Assembly: GCF_002899455.1 (NCBI RefSeq)
Contig: NZ_PPFB01000001.1
Location: 496,001 to 560,000 of the forward strand
Source: Streptomyces sp. DH-12
Lineage (GTDB): Bacteria; Actinomycetota; Actinomycetes; Streptomycetales; Streptomycetaceae
Length of the DNA stretch: 64,000 nucleotides
Direction: 5' to 3'
Within the stretch, counting starts at the first letter, position 1; every line of letters starts with the position of its first letter. Below are positions 34,434-43,887 of this stretch, one piece after another. A program made the translations under genes and the position numbers. Under the pieces are notes generated by a model. That model worked only from the letters and a program-made list of their open reading frames with translations. It was not told the DNA's origin and did no database searches.

Positions 34434-35678
34434 ATGCCCTTGGCCCTGTTCGCCCTGGCCGTCGTCGCGTTCGGCATCGGCACGACCGAGTTCGTCACCA
34501 TGGGTCTCCTCCCCCAGATCGCCGACGGCCTGGCGGTGTCCGTGCCGGCCGCGGGCAACCTCGTCTCCGCCTACGCGCTGGGCGTGGTGATCGGCGCGCC
34601 GCTGCTGACCGCGATCGGCGCGCGGGTGCCGCACAAGCGGCTGCTGCTGATGCTCACGGGCGTGTTCGTCGTCGGGAACGTGGCCTCGGCGCTCGCGCCG
34701 AACTACGGGCTGCTGTTCGCGGCGCGCGTCCTGGCGGGACTGCCCCACGGGGCGCTGTTCGGCGTCGGCGCGGTCGTCGCCTCCAAGCTGGTCGCGCCGG
34801 ACCGGGCGGCCCGTGCGGTGTCGATGATGTTCCTCGGTCTCACGGTCGCCAACATCGTCGGCGTCCCCGCCGGGACGGCACTCGGGCAGCAGTTCGGCTG
34901 GCGGTTCGCGTACGCGGCGGTGGCCGTCATCGGCGTCCTCGCCCTCGCGGCGCTGGTGCGGCTCGTCCCGCACCAGCCGCGGGGCGAGCAGGCGGGAGTC
35001 GTGCACGAACTGCGCGCGATGAAGAACAAGCAGGTGCTGCTCGGGCTGGTCACGGCGGTCGTCGGGTTCGGCGGCTTCTTCGCCATGTACAGCTACCTCG
35101 TGCCGATGCTGACCAACCTCACCGGGATCGCGGACTCGTCCACGACTGTGGTCCTCGCGCTGTTCGGCGTCGGCATGACGCTCGGCACGCTCGTCGCGGG
35201 ACCGCTCACCGACCGGGCGCTGCGCCCCACCCTGTACGGCGGGTTCGCGCTGCTCGCGGCGGCGCTGGTGACGCTGCACTTCGTCATCGGGCACCTGGTG
35301 CCGGCGCTCGTCGTCATCACGATCACGGGCGGTCTGAGCTCGCTGATCACCACGCCGGTGCAGATGCTGCTGATGACCAAGGCGCAGGACGCTCCGACGA
35401 TGGCGGCCGCGTCCAACCACTCCGCCTTCAACCTCGCGAACGCGGGCGGGGCCTGGCTGGGCGGCCTGGTCATCGCGGCGGGCTGGGGCTGGTCCTCGCC
35501 CACGCTGGTCGGCGCCGCCCTGGCGGTCATCGGTCTCGCCCTCGCCGCGACGGGCGGCTACCTGGACCGGGACAGCCGCGCGTCCAAGGTCGTGCTCGCC
35601 TCCACGGGCGGGGGCGCCGAACGGGCTCCGGGGCGGGAGGCGCCCGCTGCCGCCTGCGGCAAGGATCCGTCCGCGTGA
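34434..35678 (+). CDS. MFS transporter, DHA1 (Cmr/AraJ-like) drug or sugar exporter
   Basis: A 414-residue membrane protein with twelve hydrophobic segments. The start ATG 34434 (MPLALFALAVVAFGIGTTEF) is preferred over an upstream in-frame ATG because GGAAGG lies ten bases before it and family members begin exactly this way. Motif A is seen in the loop GARVPHKRLLL; GLPHGALFGVGAVVASKLVA is typical of the chloramphenicol-efflux subgroup. A strong hairpin follows the stop. Substrate unknown. Confidence 0.88.
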   Translation: MPLALFALAVVAFGIGTTEFVTMGLLPQIADGLAVSVPAAGNLVSAYALGVVIGAPLLTAIGARVPHKRLLLMLTGVFVVGNVASALAPNYGLLFAARVLAGLPHGALFGVGAVVASKLVAPDRAARAVSMMFLGLTVANIVGVPAGTALGQQFGWRFAYAAVAVIGVLALAALVRLVPHQPRGEQAGVVHELRAMKNKQVLLGLVTAVVGFGGFFAMYSYLVPMLTNLTGIADSSTTVVLALFGVGMTLGTLVAGPLTDRALRPTLYGGFALLAAALVTLHFVIGHLVPALVVITITGGLSSLITTPVQMLLMTKAQDAPTMAAASNHSAFNLANAGGAWLGGLVIAAGWGWSSPTLVGAALAVIGLALAATGGYLDRDSRASKVVLASTGGGAERAPGREAPAAACGKDPSA

Positions 35679-35699
35679 CGCGGCAGGACCGGACGCGAC

Positions 35700-35734
35700 G
35701 GGCCGTCGACCGCTGGGTCAGCGGTCGACGGCCC
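35700..35734. terminator. Strong hairpin terminator after the MFS gene
   Basis: Perfect 15-bp arms (GGGCCGTCGACCGCT at 35700-35714, complement at 35720-35734) with a 5-base loop. Confidence 0.85.
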
Positions 35735-35951
35735 GCCGTGCGTCCAGGGGCCGGTCGCCCGTGCGCACGACGTGCTCCACGAGCCGGAACGCCTCGGCGG
35801 GGGGCACGGCGTTCTCGTTCCGGTAGCGGTCGTGCCGGCCGTCGGCGAGGCTGCTTCCGGCGGCGCCGTGCCGGCCCCGCCGCCCTCGATCGCCCATGCC
35901 CCGGCCACGCCCGGGACGCTCTCGCGGCACGGGAAGGGGGCGGGCAGCCAT
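35718..35951 (-). CDS. Possible decayed small gene
   Basis: A 77-codon minus-strand frame whose last 43 residues (RHDRYRNENAVPPAEAF, then LVEHVVRTGDRP) look like a conserved globular C-terminus, reminiscent of Imm1-type immunity proteins, while the first half is Arg/Gly-rich and unconvincing. Its stop lies inside the loop of the MFS terminator. A truncated remnant is most likely. Low confidence. Confidence 0.25.
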   Translation of the reverse strand: MAARPLPVPRERPGRGRGMGDRGRRGRHGAAGSSLADGRHDRYRNENAVPPAEAFRLVEHVVRTGDRPLDARRAVDR

Positions 35952-35968
35952 CTTGGCCGCCCGCCCCC
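35936..35968 (-). terminator. Hairpin terminator after the MMPL gene
   Basis: GGGGGCGGGC (35936-35945) pairs with its complement at 35959-35968 around a 13-base loop, 12 nt past the minus-strand stop at 35981. Confidence 0.7.
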
Positions 35969-35980
35969 TCGCCGGTCACG

Positions 35981-38107
35981 TCACGTGCGTTCGGGGGCCG
36001 CCGTGTCCGGGTTCTCCGGGTTCTCCGGGGACGTCGAGCGGGACAGCGCGCCCGGCCACCAGGCCTTCGGGCCGATGTCGATCACCAGGGCCGGGACCAG
36101 CAGGGACCGGACGACGAGGGTGTCGAGGAGGACGCCGAAGGCGACGATGAAGGCGATCTGGACCAGGAAGGCCAGGGGGATCACCATCAGCGCGGCGAAG
36201 GTCGCGGCGAGCACCACGCCGGCCGAGGTGATGACGCCGCCGGTGGTGGTCAGACCGCGCAGCACGCCCTGGCGGGTGCCGTGCGACAGGGCCTCCTCGC
36301 GGACCCGGGACATCAGAAAGATGTTGTAGTCGACGCCCAGGGCGACCAGGAACACGAAGCCGTACAGCGGGACCGACGCGTCCGTTCCGCTGAAGCCGAA
36401 GAGGTGCTGGAAGACCAGCGCGGAGACGCCGAGGGTGGCCAGGAAGTTGAGCCCCACGGTCGCCACCAGCAGCACCGGCACGATCACGGACCGCAGCAGC
36501 AGGACGAGGATCAGCAGGATCACGACGAGCACGATCGGCACGATCAGCGCGCGGTCGTCGGAGGCGGTCTGCTGGGTGTCGACCTGCTGGGCGGTGTAGC
36601 CGCCGACGAGGGCGTCGGCGCCCGGGATGCCGTGCAGGTTGTCCCGCAGCCGTTCGACGGTCTGCTTCGCGGCGTCGCTGTCGGCGGCGGCCTCCAGTGT
36701 GGCGTCGACGCGCACCCGCCCGTCGACGATCTTGGGTTCCCCGCCGCCGGGCCGTCCGGAGGCGGAGACGGGGGCGGCGGAGGCCACTCCCTCGGTCTCG
36801 TTCGCGGCGGCCGTGACCTCGTCGAGCCGGTCGGCGTCGGCGAGGATGACGGCCGGGTTGCCGGACCCGCCGGGGAAGTGCTCGCCGAGCGTCTTCTGCG
36901 CGGCGACGGACGGCGCGTCGTTGACGAAGATCTCGTCGAGCGGGGTGCCCTTGGCGGACAGGGACGGGGAGAAGGCCGCGAAGACGGCCAGGACCAGCAC
37001 GGTCACCGCCCACACGCGGCGCGGCTTGCGGTCGACGGTCGCGGCGACGCGGCGCCACACGCTGTGCCCCTCGACGGTGGCGTCCGACGCCTTGGGCTTG
37101 GCGGGCCAGTACGCGCTGCGGCCCAGCAGGGCGAGGGCGGCCGGCAGGAAGGTGAGCGCGGACAGCACGGAGCAGACGATGCCGATGGCGCCGACCGGGC
37201 CGAGGGCGCGGTTGTTGGTGAGGTCGCTGACGAGCAGCGTCAGCAGACCGAGGGCGACGGTGGCGGCACTGGCGGTGATGGCGCCGAGGGACCGGCGTAC
37301 GGCGGCGAGCGCGGCGGCGAACCGATCGCCGCGCACGGCGAGTTCCTCGCGGAAGCGGGCGGCGAGGAGCAGGGCGTAGTCGGTGGCCGCGCCGATCACG
37401 AGGATGGACAGGATGCCCTGCACCTGGCCGTCGACGCGCACCACGTCGTGGTCGGCGAGGACGTAGACGATGGCGCAGGCCAGGCCGAGCGCGAAGACGG
37501 AGCCGAGGATGATGACGAAGGGCAGCAGGACACTGCGGTAGACCAGCAGGAGGATCAGCAGCACGGCGGCGAGGGCCACTCCGAGCAGCAGGCCGTCGAT
37601 GCCGGCGAACGCGTCGGACAGGTCCACCTGGCTGGCCGCGGGGCCCGCCACCTCGGCCGTGGTGCCGTCGACGGCGCCCGCCGCCTCGCGCACCTCGTCG
37701 ACGACGTCGGCCAGCCCGTCACCGAGGTCGGGCTCCACCTGCACCACGGACTGCAGGGCCTTGCCGTCCTCGGAGGGGAAGGCGGGCGAGGGCTCGCCGA
37801 CGACGCCGGGCTCGCCGGCGAGCCCGGCGACCGCGCGGGTGGCCGCCGAGCGCTGGGCGTCGGTGATCCGTCCGCCGTCCGCGGTCCACACGACGATCGC
37901 GGGCAGCGTCTCCTGCTGGTCGAACGCCTCGCGTTCGTCGAGCACCCGCGTGGACTCGGCGCTCCGGGGCAGGAAGGAGGCCTGGTCGTTGGTGGCCACC
38001 TCGCCCAGCTTGCCCGCGTACGGGCCGAGCGTCCCGCCCACGCCGAGCCAGACGATCAACAGAGCGAGTGGTACGAGCCACCGGGCCCGCCGTGGTGCGG
38101 TTGTCAT
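35981..38107 (-). CDS. MMPL/RND-family exporter
   Basis: A 708-residue inner-membrane transporter that exports lipids or drugs on the proton gradient. Two repeats each have one leading helix, a large extracytoplasmic loop and five further helices; the first loop begins YAGKLGEVATNDQASFLP. Motifs: GAATDYALLLAARFREEL near residue 245 and FLVALGVDYNIFLMSRVREE near residue 590, the Asp-Tyr pairs needed for proton relay. The C-terminal tail is Pro/Glu-rich. Divergent from a MarR regulator 76 nt away, which probably represses it. Confidence 0.92.
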   Translation of the reverse strand: MTTAPRRARWLVPLALLIVWLGVGGTLGPYAGKLGEVATNDQASFLPRSAESTRVLDEREAFDQQETLPAIVVWTADGGRITDAQRSAATRAVAGLAGEPGVVGEPSPAFPSEDGKALQSVVQVEPDLGDGLADVVDEVREAAGAVDGTTAEVAGPAASQVDLSDAFAGIDGLLLGVALAAVLLILLLVYRSVLLPFVIILGSVFALGLACAIVYVLADHDVVRVDGQVQGILSILVIGAATDYALLLAARFREELAVRGDRFAAALAAVRRSLGAITASAATVALGLLTLLVSDLTNNRALGPVGAIGIVCSVLSALTFLPAALALLGRSAYWPAKPKASDATVEGHSVWRRVAATVDRKPRRVWAVTVLVLAVFAAFSPSLSAKGTPLDEIFVNDAPSVAAQKTLGEHFPGGSGNPAVILADADRLDEVTAAANETEGVASAAPVSASGRPGGGEPKIVDGRVRVDATLEAAADSDAAKQTVERLRDNLHGIPGADALVGGYTAQQVDTQQTASDDRALIVPIVLVVILLILVLLLRSVIVPVLLVATVGLNFLATLGVSALVFQHLFGFSGTDASVPLYGFVFLVALGVDYNIFLMSRVREEALSHGTRQGVLRGLTTTGGVITSAGVVLAATFAALMVIPLAFLVQIAFIVAFGVLLDTLVVRSLLVPALVIDIGPKAWWPGALSRSTSPENPENPDTAAPERT

Positions 38108-38133
38108 GTGGGTTCCTATGACGCGAGAGGTTG

Positions 38134-38162
38134 TGTCAACGGTCGATTATGTCAATCATCGA
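38134..38162. promoter_or_regulatory. Direct-repeat operator or promoter between MMPL and MarR genes
   Basis: TGTCAAYNNTCGA occurs twice, at 38134-38146 and 38150-38162, 16 bp apart. On the minus strand each copy reads TTGACA, a -35-like sequence for the exporter gene. It is the best candidate for the MarR site. Confidence 0.5.
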
Positions 38163-38182
38163 GTGATCTTATACTGGCCGCT

Positions 38183-38680
38183 ATGAGCGGCTCACAAACC
38201 CCAGCGCCTCCTCCGCCCGAGGAGTGCCCGACCGGGCTGCAGTCATTCGCGGTGCAACTGCGCCGGATGACCGGCGAGTTCAACCGCATCGTCCAGGAGT
38301 TCGCTCAGGCGCACGGTCTGCACCACACCGACATGCTCGCCCTGATAGCGATCCTCGACGGCGGCGGACCCGACGCACCCATGACACCCGGCCGTCTGCG
38401 CAAACAGCTCAACCTCACCTCCGGCGCGATGACAGCATGCCTGGACCGCCTGGAGCGGGCGGGGCACATTCGGCGTGTCCGGGCGGTCGACGACCGCCGT
38501 GTGGTGCATCTGGAGTACGCGGACCGGGCCAAGAGCCTGGCGCGGGAGTACTTCCAGCCGCTCGCGCGCAGCACCGACACGGCGCGCGGGCGTTTCACGA
38601 CCGAGGAACTGCGCGTGGTCATCCGCTTCCTCGCCGAGCTGAACCACGAGCTCGCGCTGTTGCGCGGACGCGCGGACTGA
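38183..38680 (+). CDS. MarR-family regulator
   Basis: A 165-residue winged-helix repressor. Helices about residues 22-45 (LRRMTGEFNRIVQEFAQAHG), recognition helix TPGRLRKQLNLTSGAMTACL (73-92), wing RRVRAVDDRRVVHLEY, then C-terminal dimer helices. A Pro-rich lead (TPAPPPPEECP) is unusual but short. Divergent from the MMPL exporter; a ligand-relieved repressor of that gene is the simplest model. Confidence 0.9.
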   Translation: MSGSQTPAPPPPEECPTGLQSFAVQLRRMTGEFNRIVQEFAQAHGLHHTDMLALIAILDGGGPDAPMTPGRLRKQLNLTSGAMTACLDRLERAGHIRRVRAVDDRRVVHLEYADRAKSLAREYFQPLARSTDTARGRFTTEELRVVIRFLAELNHELALLRGRAD

Positions 38681-39010
38681 CCCACCGAGCGGCGGACGGC
38701 CAGGCCAGGGCACGAGAAAGGGAGTTGTGGCTCATCTGCTGATGGGCGGGAGCCGGGTGGGGTCGATGAGCAGGATGCCGCCACGGGCGACACAGGAAGG
38801 CGGACACACCTTCACGTTCCTCACCCGCGGCCTGCACCACTGCCTGCGTACGGCAGCCGAGGGCGCCGCGCGCCCCCCGCTCGGGGCGCGCGACGTGATC
38901 ACGAGGGACCGGCACCGGCGGTTCCGGCCGGCCCGCGGCACCCGTCCACGAGGGCGCCGGCCGGCACGGCCGCATCCGCCGCGAGCGCATGAGGTCCCGT
39001 GTGCCGTCGG
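38681..39010. other. 330-nt stretch without a recognisable gene
   Basis: It lies between the convergent stops of the MarR gene and the SGNH hydrolase. No coding or strong hairpin signal seen. Confidence 0.45.
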
Positions 39011-39805
39011 TCAGCCGTCCGTCACAGGGCGGCGGTCGTCCAGTACCGGGTGGAGGAGCGGGCGCCTGGCCGTGCGGCCGTCACCGGACGAGCGGCCCCG
39101 CAGACGGCGGAGCAGCCACGGGCCCAAGAAGCCTGTCGGCCAGCGGAGTTCGGTGCCGACGGCGCGCAAGCCGGTGGGCGGGGCCTGCGGCGGGAGGGGG
39201 TGGGTCCAGGTGTCGTCGCCGCCGGGCAGCCGCAGGGCGTGGGCGAGGGCGGCGGCGATGCGCTCGCGGCCCAGGGGGCCGGCGTGGAGGCGGTCGGGGC
39301 TCCCCAGCCGGGGGTCGCCCGCGACCGGATGGAGGGCCGCTTCCGCGACGACGACTCCGTGCCGGCGTGCGGTGCGGCGTATGCCCTCGTTGAGGGCCGT
39401 GACGCGCGGAATCAGAGGCCGTGCGACGGGACAGACGCGGGAGAGGTCCGGGACGGTGACCGTGGCGACCCGGGCGCCCTGCTCCGTGAGCGCCCCGAAC
39501 ACGGCGTCCAGGTGAGCGCAGACCTCGTCGGCGTCGAAGCGGGGTCTCAGCAGGCCGTTGACGCCGGCGACGACGGTGGCGAGGTCGGGCCGCAGCGCGG
39601 GGGCGGGCGGCAGCTGCTCGGTGCGGATCCGGGCGGTGAGGCGGCCCCGCACCGCCAGGTTGGCGTACCGGAGGGCGGGCTCGTGCCGGGCCGGGTGCTC
39701 GGCGAAGCCGCGCAGGCCGGTGACGTCGTCGCCGTCGCCGACGCCCTCGGTCTGGCTGTCGCCGAGAGCGACGTGGCGGAGGCAGGTCGTCTCAGTTCCG
39801 GGCAC
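39011..39805 (-). CDS. SGNH/GDSL hydrolase
   Basis: A 264-residue cytosolic esterase or lipase-like protein. Block I is VALGDSQTEGVGDG at residues 13-26 (nucleophilic Ser), block III TVVAGVNGLLRP (oxyanion Asn; N of GxN), and block V SPDRLHAGPLGRERIA (Asp-x-x-His) near residue 195. GTG 39805 is the likely start, overlapping the upstream small gene by 14 nt. There is no signal peptide. The tail after residue 215 is Arg/Pro-rich and probably disordered. Confidence 0.85.
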   Translation of the reverse strand: MPGTETTCLRHVALGDSQTEGVGDGDDVTGLRGFAEHPARHEPALRYANLAVRGRLTARIRTEQLPPAPALRPDLATVVAGVNGLLRPRFDADEVCAHLDAVFGALTEQGARVATVTVPDLSRVCPVARPLIPRVTALNEGIRRTARRHGVVVAEAALHPVAGDPRLGSPDRLHAGPLGRERIAAALAHALRLPGGDDTWTHPLPPQAPPTGLRAVGTELRWPTGFLGPWLLRRLRGRSSGDGRTARRPLLHPVLDDRRPVTDG

Positions 39806-40058
39806 GGCTGCGCCGCCTCTCCTCCAGTACGGCAACGGTCCGCAGGCACCAGTCGCGGTTCTCCTGCTCGAAGGCCACGCCGCACAGACAGGTCAGGTAG
39901 GGGCCGATGCGCTCGCCGTGGCGGAGGAAGTCCTCCTCGCTGCGGTCGCCGCGCAGACGCCGGAGCAGCGCCTCGAAGGACTGACGCCTGCCGGCGTATT
40001 CTGCGGGCGTGGGGCTGTGGTTCGAGACGCGTCGGTCCGACTCTCCGTGGATCGACAC
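39792..40058 (-). CDS. Small helical hypothetical protein
   Basis: An 88-residue frame just upstream of, and overlapping, the SGNH gene. The body (SFEALLRRLRGDRSEEDFL, GERIGPYLTCLCGVAFEQEN, CLRTVAVLEERRR) looks like a genuine helical, charged protein with three cysteines. No start is well placed: GTG 40058 is the first usable one and lies antisense to the 5' end of the AraC gene. Translation with the SGNH gene is likely by overlap. Function unknown. Confidence 0.5.
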   Translation of the reverse strand: MSIHGESDRRVSNHSPTPAEYAGRRQSFEALLRRLRGDRSEEDFLRHGERIGPYLTCLCGVAFEQENRDWCLRTVAVLEERRRSRARN

Positions 40059-40719
40059 CGTGTGGACGTGCACCAGCGAGCGTGTCACCAGCATGACGTC
40101 CGTCGCCGGGGCGCGGCTGGGGCTGGTCTTCTGGCAGCAGGGCGGGACGGCGTACGCGGCGGTCACGGGACCCGAGACCCGGGCCGGGTCGGCGCCCGTG
40201 CCGGAGGGGGCCGTTTTCACGGGGATCGATTTCGCCGTGGGCACCTCGCTGCGGATGGCGCCGACGGCGGAGCTGCTCGACGGCGGGGTCGCGCTCCCCG
40301 ACACCTCGCGCCGGACGTTCCGGCTGGACGGGACGCGCTGGGAGACCCCGGGTCCCGACGATGCCGAGGCCCTGGTGGAGCGGCTGGTGCGGGCCGGGGT
40401 GCTCGACCGCGATCCGCTCGTCGCCGACGTGCTCCGCGGCCACCGTCCCGCCGTCTCGCAGCGGACCGTCGAGCGGCGCTTCCGGGCCGCGACCGGGCTC
40501 ACGCGGGGTGCCGTACGGCAGATCGAGCGGGCGCGCACGGCGGCGCGGCTGCTGGCCGCCGGCGAGCCGGCCGCCGGCGTCGCCGCCAAGCTGGACTACT
40601 TCGACGAGCCGCACTTGGCCCGGGCCTTGCGGACGTACGTCGGACGCACCGCGCGGCAGCTGCGTGAGGGCGCCGGAGGGGCGATCGCGCTCGACGTCGA
40701 TCAGCGCCTGACGTCGTAG
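40009..40719 (+). CDS. AraC-family transcriptional regulator
   Basis: A 236-residue AraC/XylS regulator. The N-terminal sensing half starts LWFETRRSDSPWIDTVW, a common actinomycete group. The C-terminal double HTH is at about residues 150-225: VSQRTVERRFRAATGLTRG and RTAARLLAAGEPAAGVAAKL, DYFDEPHLARALRTYVG. Its 3' end overlaps the convergent DHFR-like gene by 19 nt. Overlap with the small antisense gene at its 5' end leaves the GTG 40009 start somewhat uncertain. Confidence 0.85.
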   Translation: MGLWFETRRSDSPWIDTVWTCTSERVTSMTSVAGARLGLVFWQQGGTAYAAVTGPETRAGSAPVPEGAVFTGIDFAVGTSLRMAPTAELLDGGVALPDTSRRTFRLDGTRWETPGPDDAEALVERLVRAGVLDRDPLVADVLRGHRPAVSQRTVERRFRAATGLTRGAVRQIERARTAARLLAAGEPAAGVAAKLDYFDEPHLARALRTYVGRTARQLREGAGGAIALDVDQRLTS

Positions 40720-41279
40720 ACGAGCTTGACGATGCCGTTGGAGTAGGTCTCCGACTCCCGGAGGGCCAGCATCTGCTTGTCCCGGTCGGCGCGGCCGAAC
40801 AAGCTCTTTCCGGCGCCGAGCAGCACGGGGAACATCAGCAGGTTGTACTGGTCGATCAGGCCGGCGTCGGACAGGCGTCGGGCCAGTTCCGCACTGCCGT
40901 GGATGAAGATCGCGCCGCCCTCGCCCTCCTTCAGCGCGGCGACGTCCCCGGTGGAGCGGAGCACCGTGATCGGGCCCCAGTCGTCGACCAGGGCGTTCTC
41001 GGACAGCGTCGACGACACCACGTACTTCGGCAGGTCGCGGTAGGCGGCGTGGTCCTCCGAGCCGGGCCAGACCGGCGCGAACGCCTCGTAGCTGCGGCGG
41101 CCGAACATCAGCGCCGTCGTGTCGGCCAGTTCCTCGCCCTTCAGCGACCAGGCCTCCTCGACGAACTCCAGGTCCTTGAACACCCAGCCGCCGCTGCGGT
41201 GCCCCTCCCCCGGCCCGCCGCCGGGGGAGTCCACGACGCCGTCCAGGGACATGAACCCCGTGTACACCAGTTTCCGCAT
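40701..41279 (-). CDS. Dihydrofolate reductase / RibD C-terminal family protein
   Basis: A 192-residue NADPH-dependent reductase-fold protein. Opening [21 protein letters not shown], central [18 protein letters not shown] (cofactor region) and [20 protein letters not shown], then the RibD C-terminal mark [13 protein letters not shown]. Length is typical. Substrate unknown; these Streptomyces proteins are not essential folate enzymes. A decayed relative lies at 52529-52714. Confidence 0.88.
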   Translation of the reverse strand: MRKLVYTGFMSLDGVVDSPGGGPGEGHRSGGWVFKDLEFVEEAWSLKGEELADTTALMFGRRSYEAFAPVWPGSEDHAAYRDLPKYVVSSTLSENALVDDWGPITVLRSTGDVAALKEGEGGAIFIHGSAELARRLSDAGLIDQYNLLMFPVLLGAGKSLFGRADRDKQMLALRESETYSNGIVKLVYDVRR

Positions 41280-41371
41280 GCTGCGCCTCCTCCACAGGCC
41301 CGCTGAGCTGTCGCGTCCACGCTAGAGGGAGGCGGGGGCGGCCGTCTTGGACGGAAACGACACGCGGGTGG

Positions 41372-42910
41372 TCAGCGGCGGCTCTGCGCGGCGTAGGGCT
41401 GGAGGAGCTGGTCGACGGGGGCGTAGTCGTCGGTGAGGACGGGGGCGTCGGCGGTCCAGGCGGTGAGGGTGTCGCCCGTGGCGGTCCTCCATCCGGTGCG
41501 GCGGGCGTCGAGCGCCTTCTGGACGGCGGCCAGGTCGACGGGGCGGTCGGAGGCGACGGCCACGAGATTGCCGCCCGCGGGCGTGCCGGTGCGGGCGAGG
41601 CCGATGTCGACGGGTTCGCCGAGGAGGGCGACGTGGTCGAACACCTCGCGGAGCGTGGCCAGTTCGGCCTTCGCGAAGGCCTGCTCGCCGTGGTCGATGA
41701 GATTGACGACGTAGAGGCCGTCCCGGGCGAGGACGCGCCGCACCTCCGTCAGCGCCTCGACCGTGGTGAGGTGCCACGGGACGCTGACGCCTCCGAAGGC
41801 GTCGCCGACGACGAGGTCGAGCGCGTCGGCGTCCAGACGCCTCAGCCCCAGTCTGCCGTCCTCGGTGCGGACGTCGATGCCGGGCTGCGGACGCAGACCG
41901 AGCCGCTCGCGGTCGATCCGTACGACGCCGTCGTCGATCTCGGACACCGCACTGCGCGTCCCGGGGCGGGTGGCCGCGAGGTAGCGGGGCAGGGTGAGGC
42001 CGCCGCCTCCCAGGTGGTGAGCGGTGAGGGGCCTGCCCTCGGGGAAGGCGGCGTCGGCCACCGACGCGACGGCCTTGACGTAGGTGAACTCCAGGTGGGT
42101 CGGGTCGCCGGCGTCGACGTAGGAGTGCCGCACGCCGTCCAGCACGAGCGTGCGGCCGCCGTCGCGGGCGGGGTCGGCGACGACCTCGGCGCAGTGGTAC
42201 CGCGTCTCGACGTCGCAGCCGCCCGGCGCGACGGAGGCGGCCAGGCCGCCCGCCGCCAGGGCGAGGGCGAGGGCGGGCGCGGCACCGCTCCGGGCGCGCA
42301 GCCGCCAGGTGACCAGCACCGACGCGATCACCAGCAGGGCGCCGAGACCGAACAGGATGCCGCTGACCGGCAGTCTCGACAGGAGCACGAAGCCGGTCAG
42401 GACGGTGCCGACGATGGAGCCCACGGTGCCGACGCCCGACAGCCGGCCGACGACCGTGCCGGTCTCGGCGAGGCGGGTGAGCCGCACCTTGGTCACCAGC
42501 GGCGTCACCGCGGACAGCAGCGCGCCCGGCACCAGGATGGTCAGCGCCGCGACGAGGATCAGCAGCGGGCGCGCCCACTCCGCGATGCCGCGCAGCACGG
42601 CCGGGGTGAGGGCCACGACCGCGCCCGAGACGCCGAGCGCGGGTCCGATGAGCCGCAGCGGGTCGACCTGGTCGGCGACGCGCCCGCCCAGCCACGAGCC
42701 GAGCGCGATCGCCGTGAGGGCGATGCCGATCACCAGGGTGCTGGTCTCGAGAGTGAGGCCCAGGTACGGGGCCAGCAGGCGCAGGGCGACGATCTCGACG
42801 ACCAGCACCGCGGCCGATGCCCCGAACACCAGGACGGCGGCGGCGCGGGGCCCCAGGCCGGGGCGGCCGGCAGTGCCCTCGGCGACGGGCGGGGAAGACA
42901 GTCCGGTCAC
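41372..42910 (-). CDS. Membrane-anchored spermidine-synthase-like protein
   Basis: A 512-residue fusion of a multi-helix N-terminal membrane half and a C-terminal methyltransferase-fold (spermidine synthase) half. GTG 42910 is preferred because AAGG lies eight bases upstream; ATG 42919 has no room for it. Membrane half begins [21 protein letters not shown] and has about eight helices. Spermidine half: [30 protein letters not shown] (SAM-binding loop), [15 protein letters not shown] (catalytic Asp region). Such fused proteins are widespread in actinomycetes; whether they make polyamines is unproven. Confidence 0.87.
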   Translation of the reverse strand: MTGLSSPPVAEGTAGRPGLGPRAAAVLVFGASAAVLVVEIVALRLLAPYLGLTLETSTLVIGIALTAIALGSWLGGRVADQVDPLRLIGPALGVSGAVVALTPAVLRGIAEWARPLLILVAALTILVPGALLSAVTPLVTKVRLTRLAETGTVVGRLSGVGTVGSIVGTVLTGFVLLSRLPVSGILFGLGALLVIASVLVTWRLRARSGAAPALALALAAGGLAASVAPGGCDVETRYHCAEVVADPARDGGRTLVLDGVRHSYVDAGDPTHLEFTYVKAVASVADAAFPEGRPLTAHHLGGGGLTLPRYLAATRPGTRSAVSEIDDGVVRIDRERLGLRPQPGIDVRTEDGRLGLRRLDADALDLVVGDAFGGVSVPWHLTTVEALTEVRRVLARDGLYVVNLIDHGEQAFAKAELATLREVFDHVALLGEPVDIGLARTGTPAGGNLVAVASDRPVDLAAVQKALDARRTGWRTATGDTLTAWTADAPVLTDDYAPVDQLLQPYAAQSRR

Positions 42911-43048
42911 ACACAGCATCCTTGCACGCGGGCGGTCACCGGCATGCCGTCTTTCGTTCCGCCGCCCGTGGACCGCCGGTGCACCCGCGTCCGGGGCCGG
43001 CGCGGAAAGTCGCGTGCCCCGGCGCCCGCGGTGTCCCATCATGTCCGG

Positions 43049-43744
43049 ATGGAGTCTCGCTTCCTCGGCATCGCCGAATTGACGGACGTACCGGACGTGG
43101 CCGTGGTGGTGGACGTCATGCGGGCGTACACGGTGGCCGCCTGGGCGTTCGCCCGGGGCGCCGAACGGGTCGTTCTCGCCGAGTCGTTGGAGGACGCGCT
43201 GGCGCTCAAGGCGCGGCGTCCCGACTGGCTGACCCTCAAGGACGGGCCGCCCGCACCCGGCTTCGACCTGGTCAACTCCCCTGCCCTGCTGCGCGGGACG
43301 CACCTCGCCGGGCGCACCGTCGTCCAGAAGACCACGGCGGGCACCGTCGGCGCCCTCGCCGTCAAGGACGCCTCCCTGGTGCTGTGCGCGAGCTTCGTGG
43401 TGGCGGGGGCGACGGCCGGGCTGTTGCGGGAGCGCGCCTGTGAGCGCGTCACGTTCGTGGTCACCGGAGGGGGCGGCCGCGCCGAGGAGGATCTGGCGTG
43501 CGCCGAGTACATCGCGCGGAGGGCCGGCGGGGGCGCCGTGGACGCCGGCCCGTACCTGCGGCGTGCCGACGCGTCGCGTTCCGCCGCCGAGTTGAGGCAG
43601 GGGGTGCGCGAGGGCTCCACCCCTGAAGACGTCGCGCTCTGCCTGGAGCCGGACCGGTTCCCGTTCGCGATGGTGGCGGGTGCGGAGGACTCGCTCATGG
43701 TGCTCCGGCGGGTCGCCCCGGTGGACCCCCCGCCCTCGGCCTGA
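43049..43744 (+). CDS. 2-phosphosulfolactate phosphatase (ComB) family protein
   Basis: A 231-residue member of the ComB phosphatase family. Family features: [26 protein letters not shown] near the N-terminus (Asp metal ligand), [27 protein letters not shown] and the [18 protein letters not shown] acidic motif. In methanogens ComB acts in coenzyme M synthesis; in Streptomyces the substrate is unknown. ATG 43049 start. Divergent from the spermidine-synthase-like gene. Confidence 0.85.
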   Translation: MESRFLGIAELTDVPDVAVVVDVMRAYTVAAWAFARGAERVVLAESLEDALALKARRPDWLTLKDGPPAPGFDLVNSPALLRGTHLAGRTVVQKTTAGTVGALAVKDASLVLCASFVVAGATAGLLRERACERVTFVVTGGGGRAEEDLACAEYIARRAGGGAVDAGPYLRRADASRSAAELRQGVREGSTPEDVALCLEPDRFPFAMVAGAEDSLMVLRRVAPVDPPPSA

Positions 43745-43809
43745 CCGCCGGCGCCGGACCGGCACGCCCTCCCGCCGCGCTGCTGAACAGCCGCTTGCGT
43801 CACGGGTAT

Positions 43810-43823
43810 TGACAACGATGTCA
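43810..43823 (+). promoter_or_regulatory. LacI-type operator upstream of GH92
   Basis: TGACAACGATGTCA has perfect TGACA/TGTCA arms around a 4-base centre and closely matches the TGACAACGTTGTCA-like boxes bound by Streptomyces LacI regulators of glycosidases. It lies 65 bp before the GH92 start. No LacI gene is in the window. Confidence 0.65.
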
Positions 43824-43887
43824 GCAGCGTGATCTAGTCCGCTTCCGCCAGCCAGGCACGACAGGCGAGGAACAGGAGACCGCTTCC

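Noticed and set aside
35675..38680. 1001-codon frame ending in the MarR gene
   Set aside because: The MarR protein starts at ATG 38183; upstream is antisense to the MMPL exporter and has a non-protein composition.
41633..43744. 703-codon frame ending in the ComB gene
   Set aside because: Only residues from 43049 are real; the rest is antisense to the spermidine-synthase-like gene.
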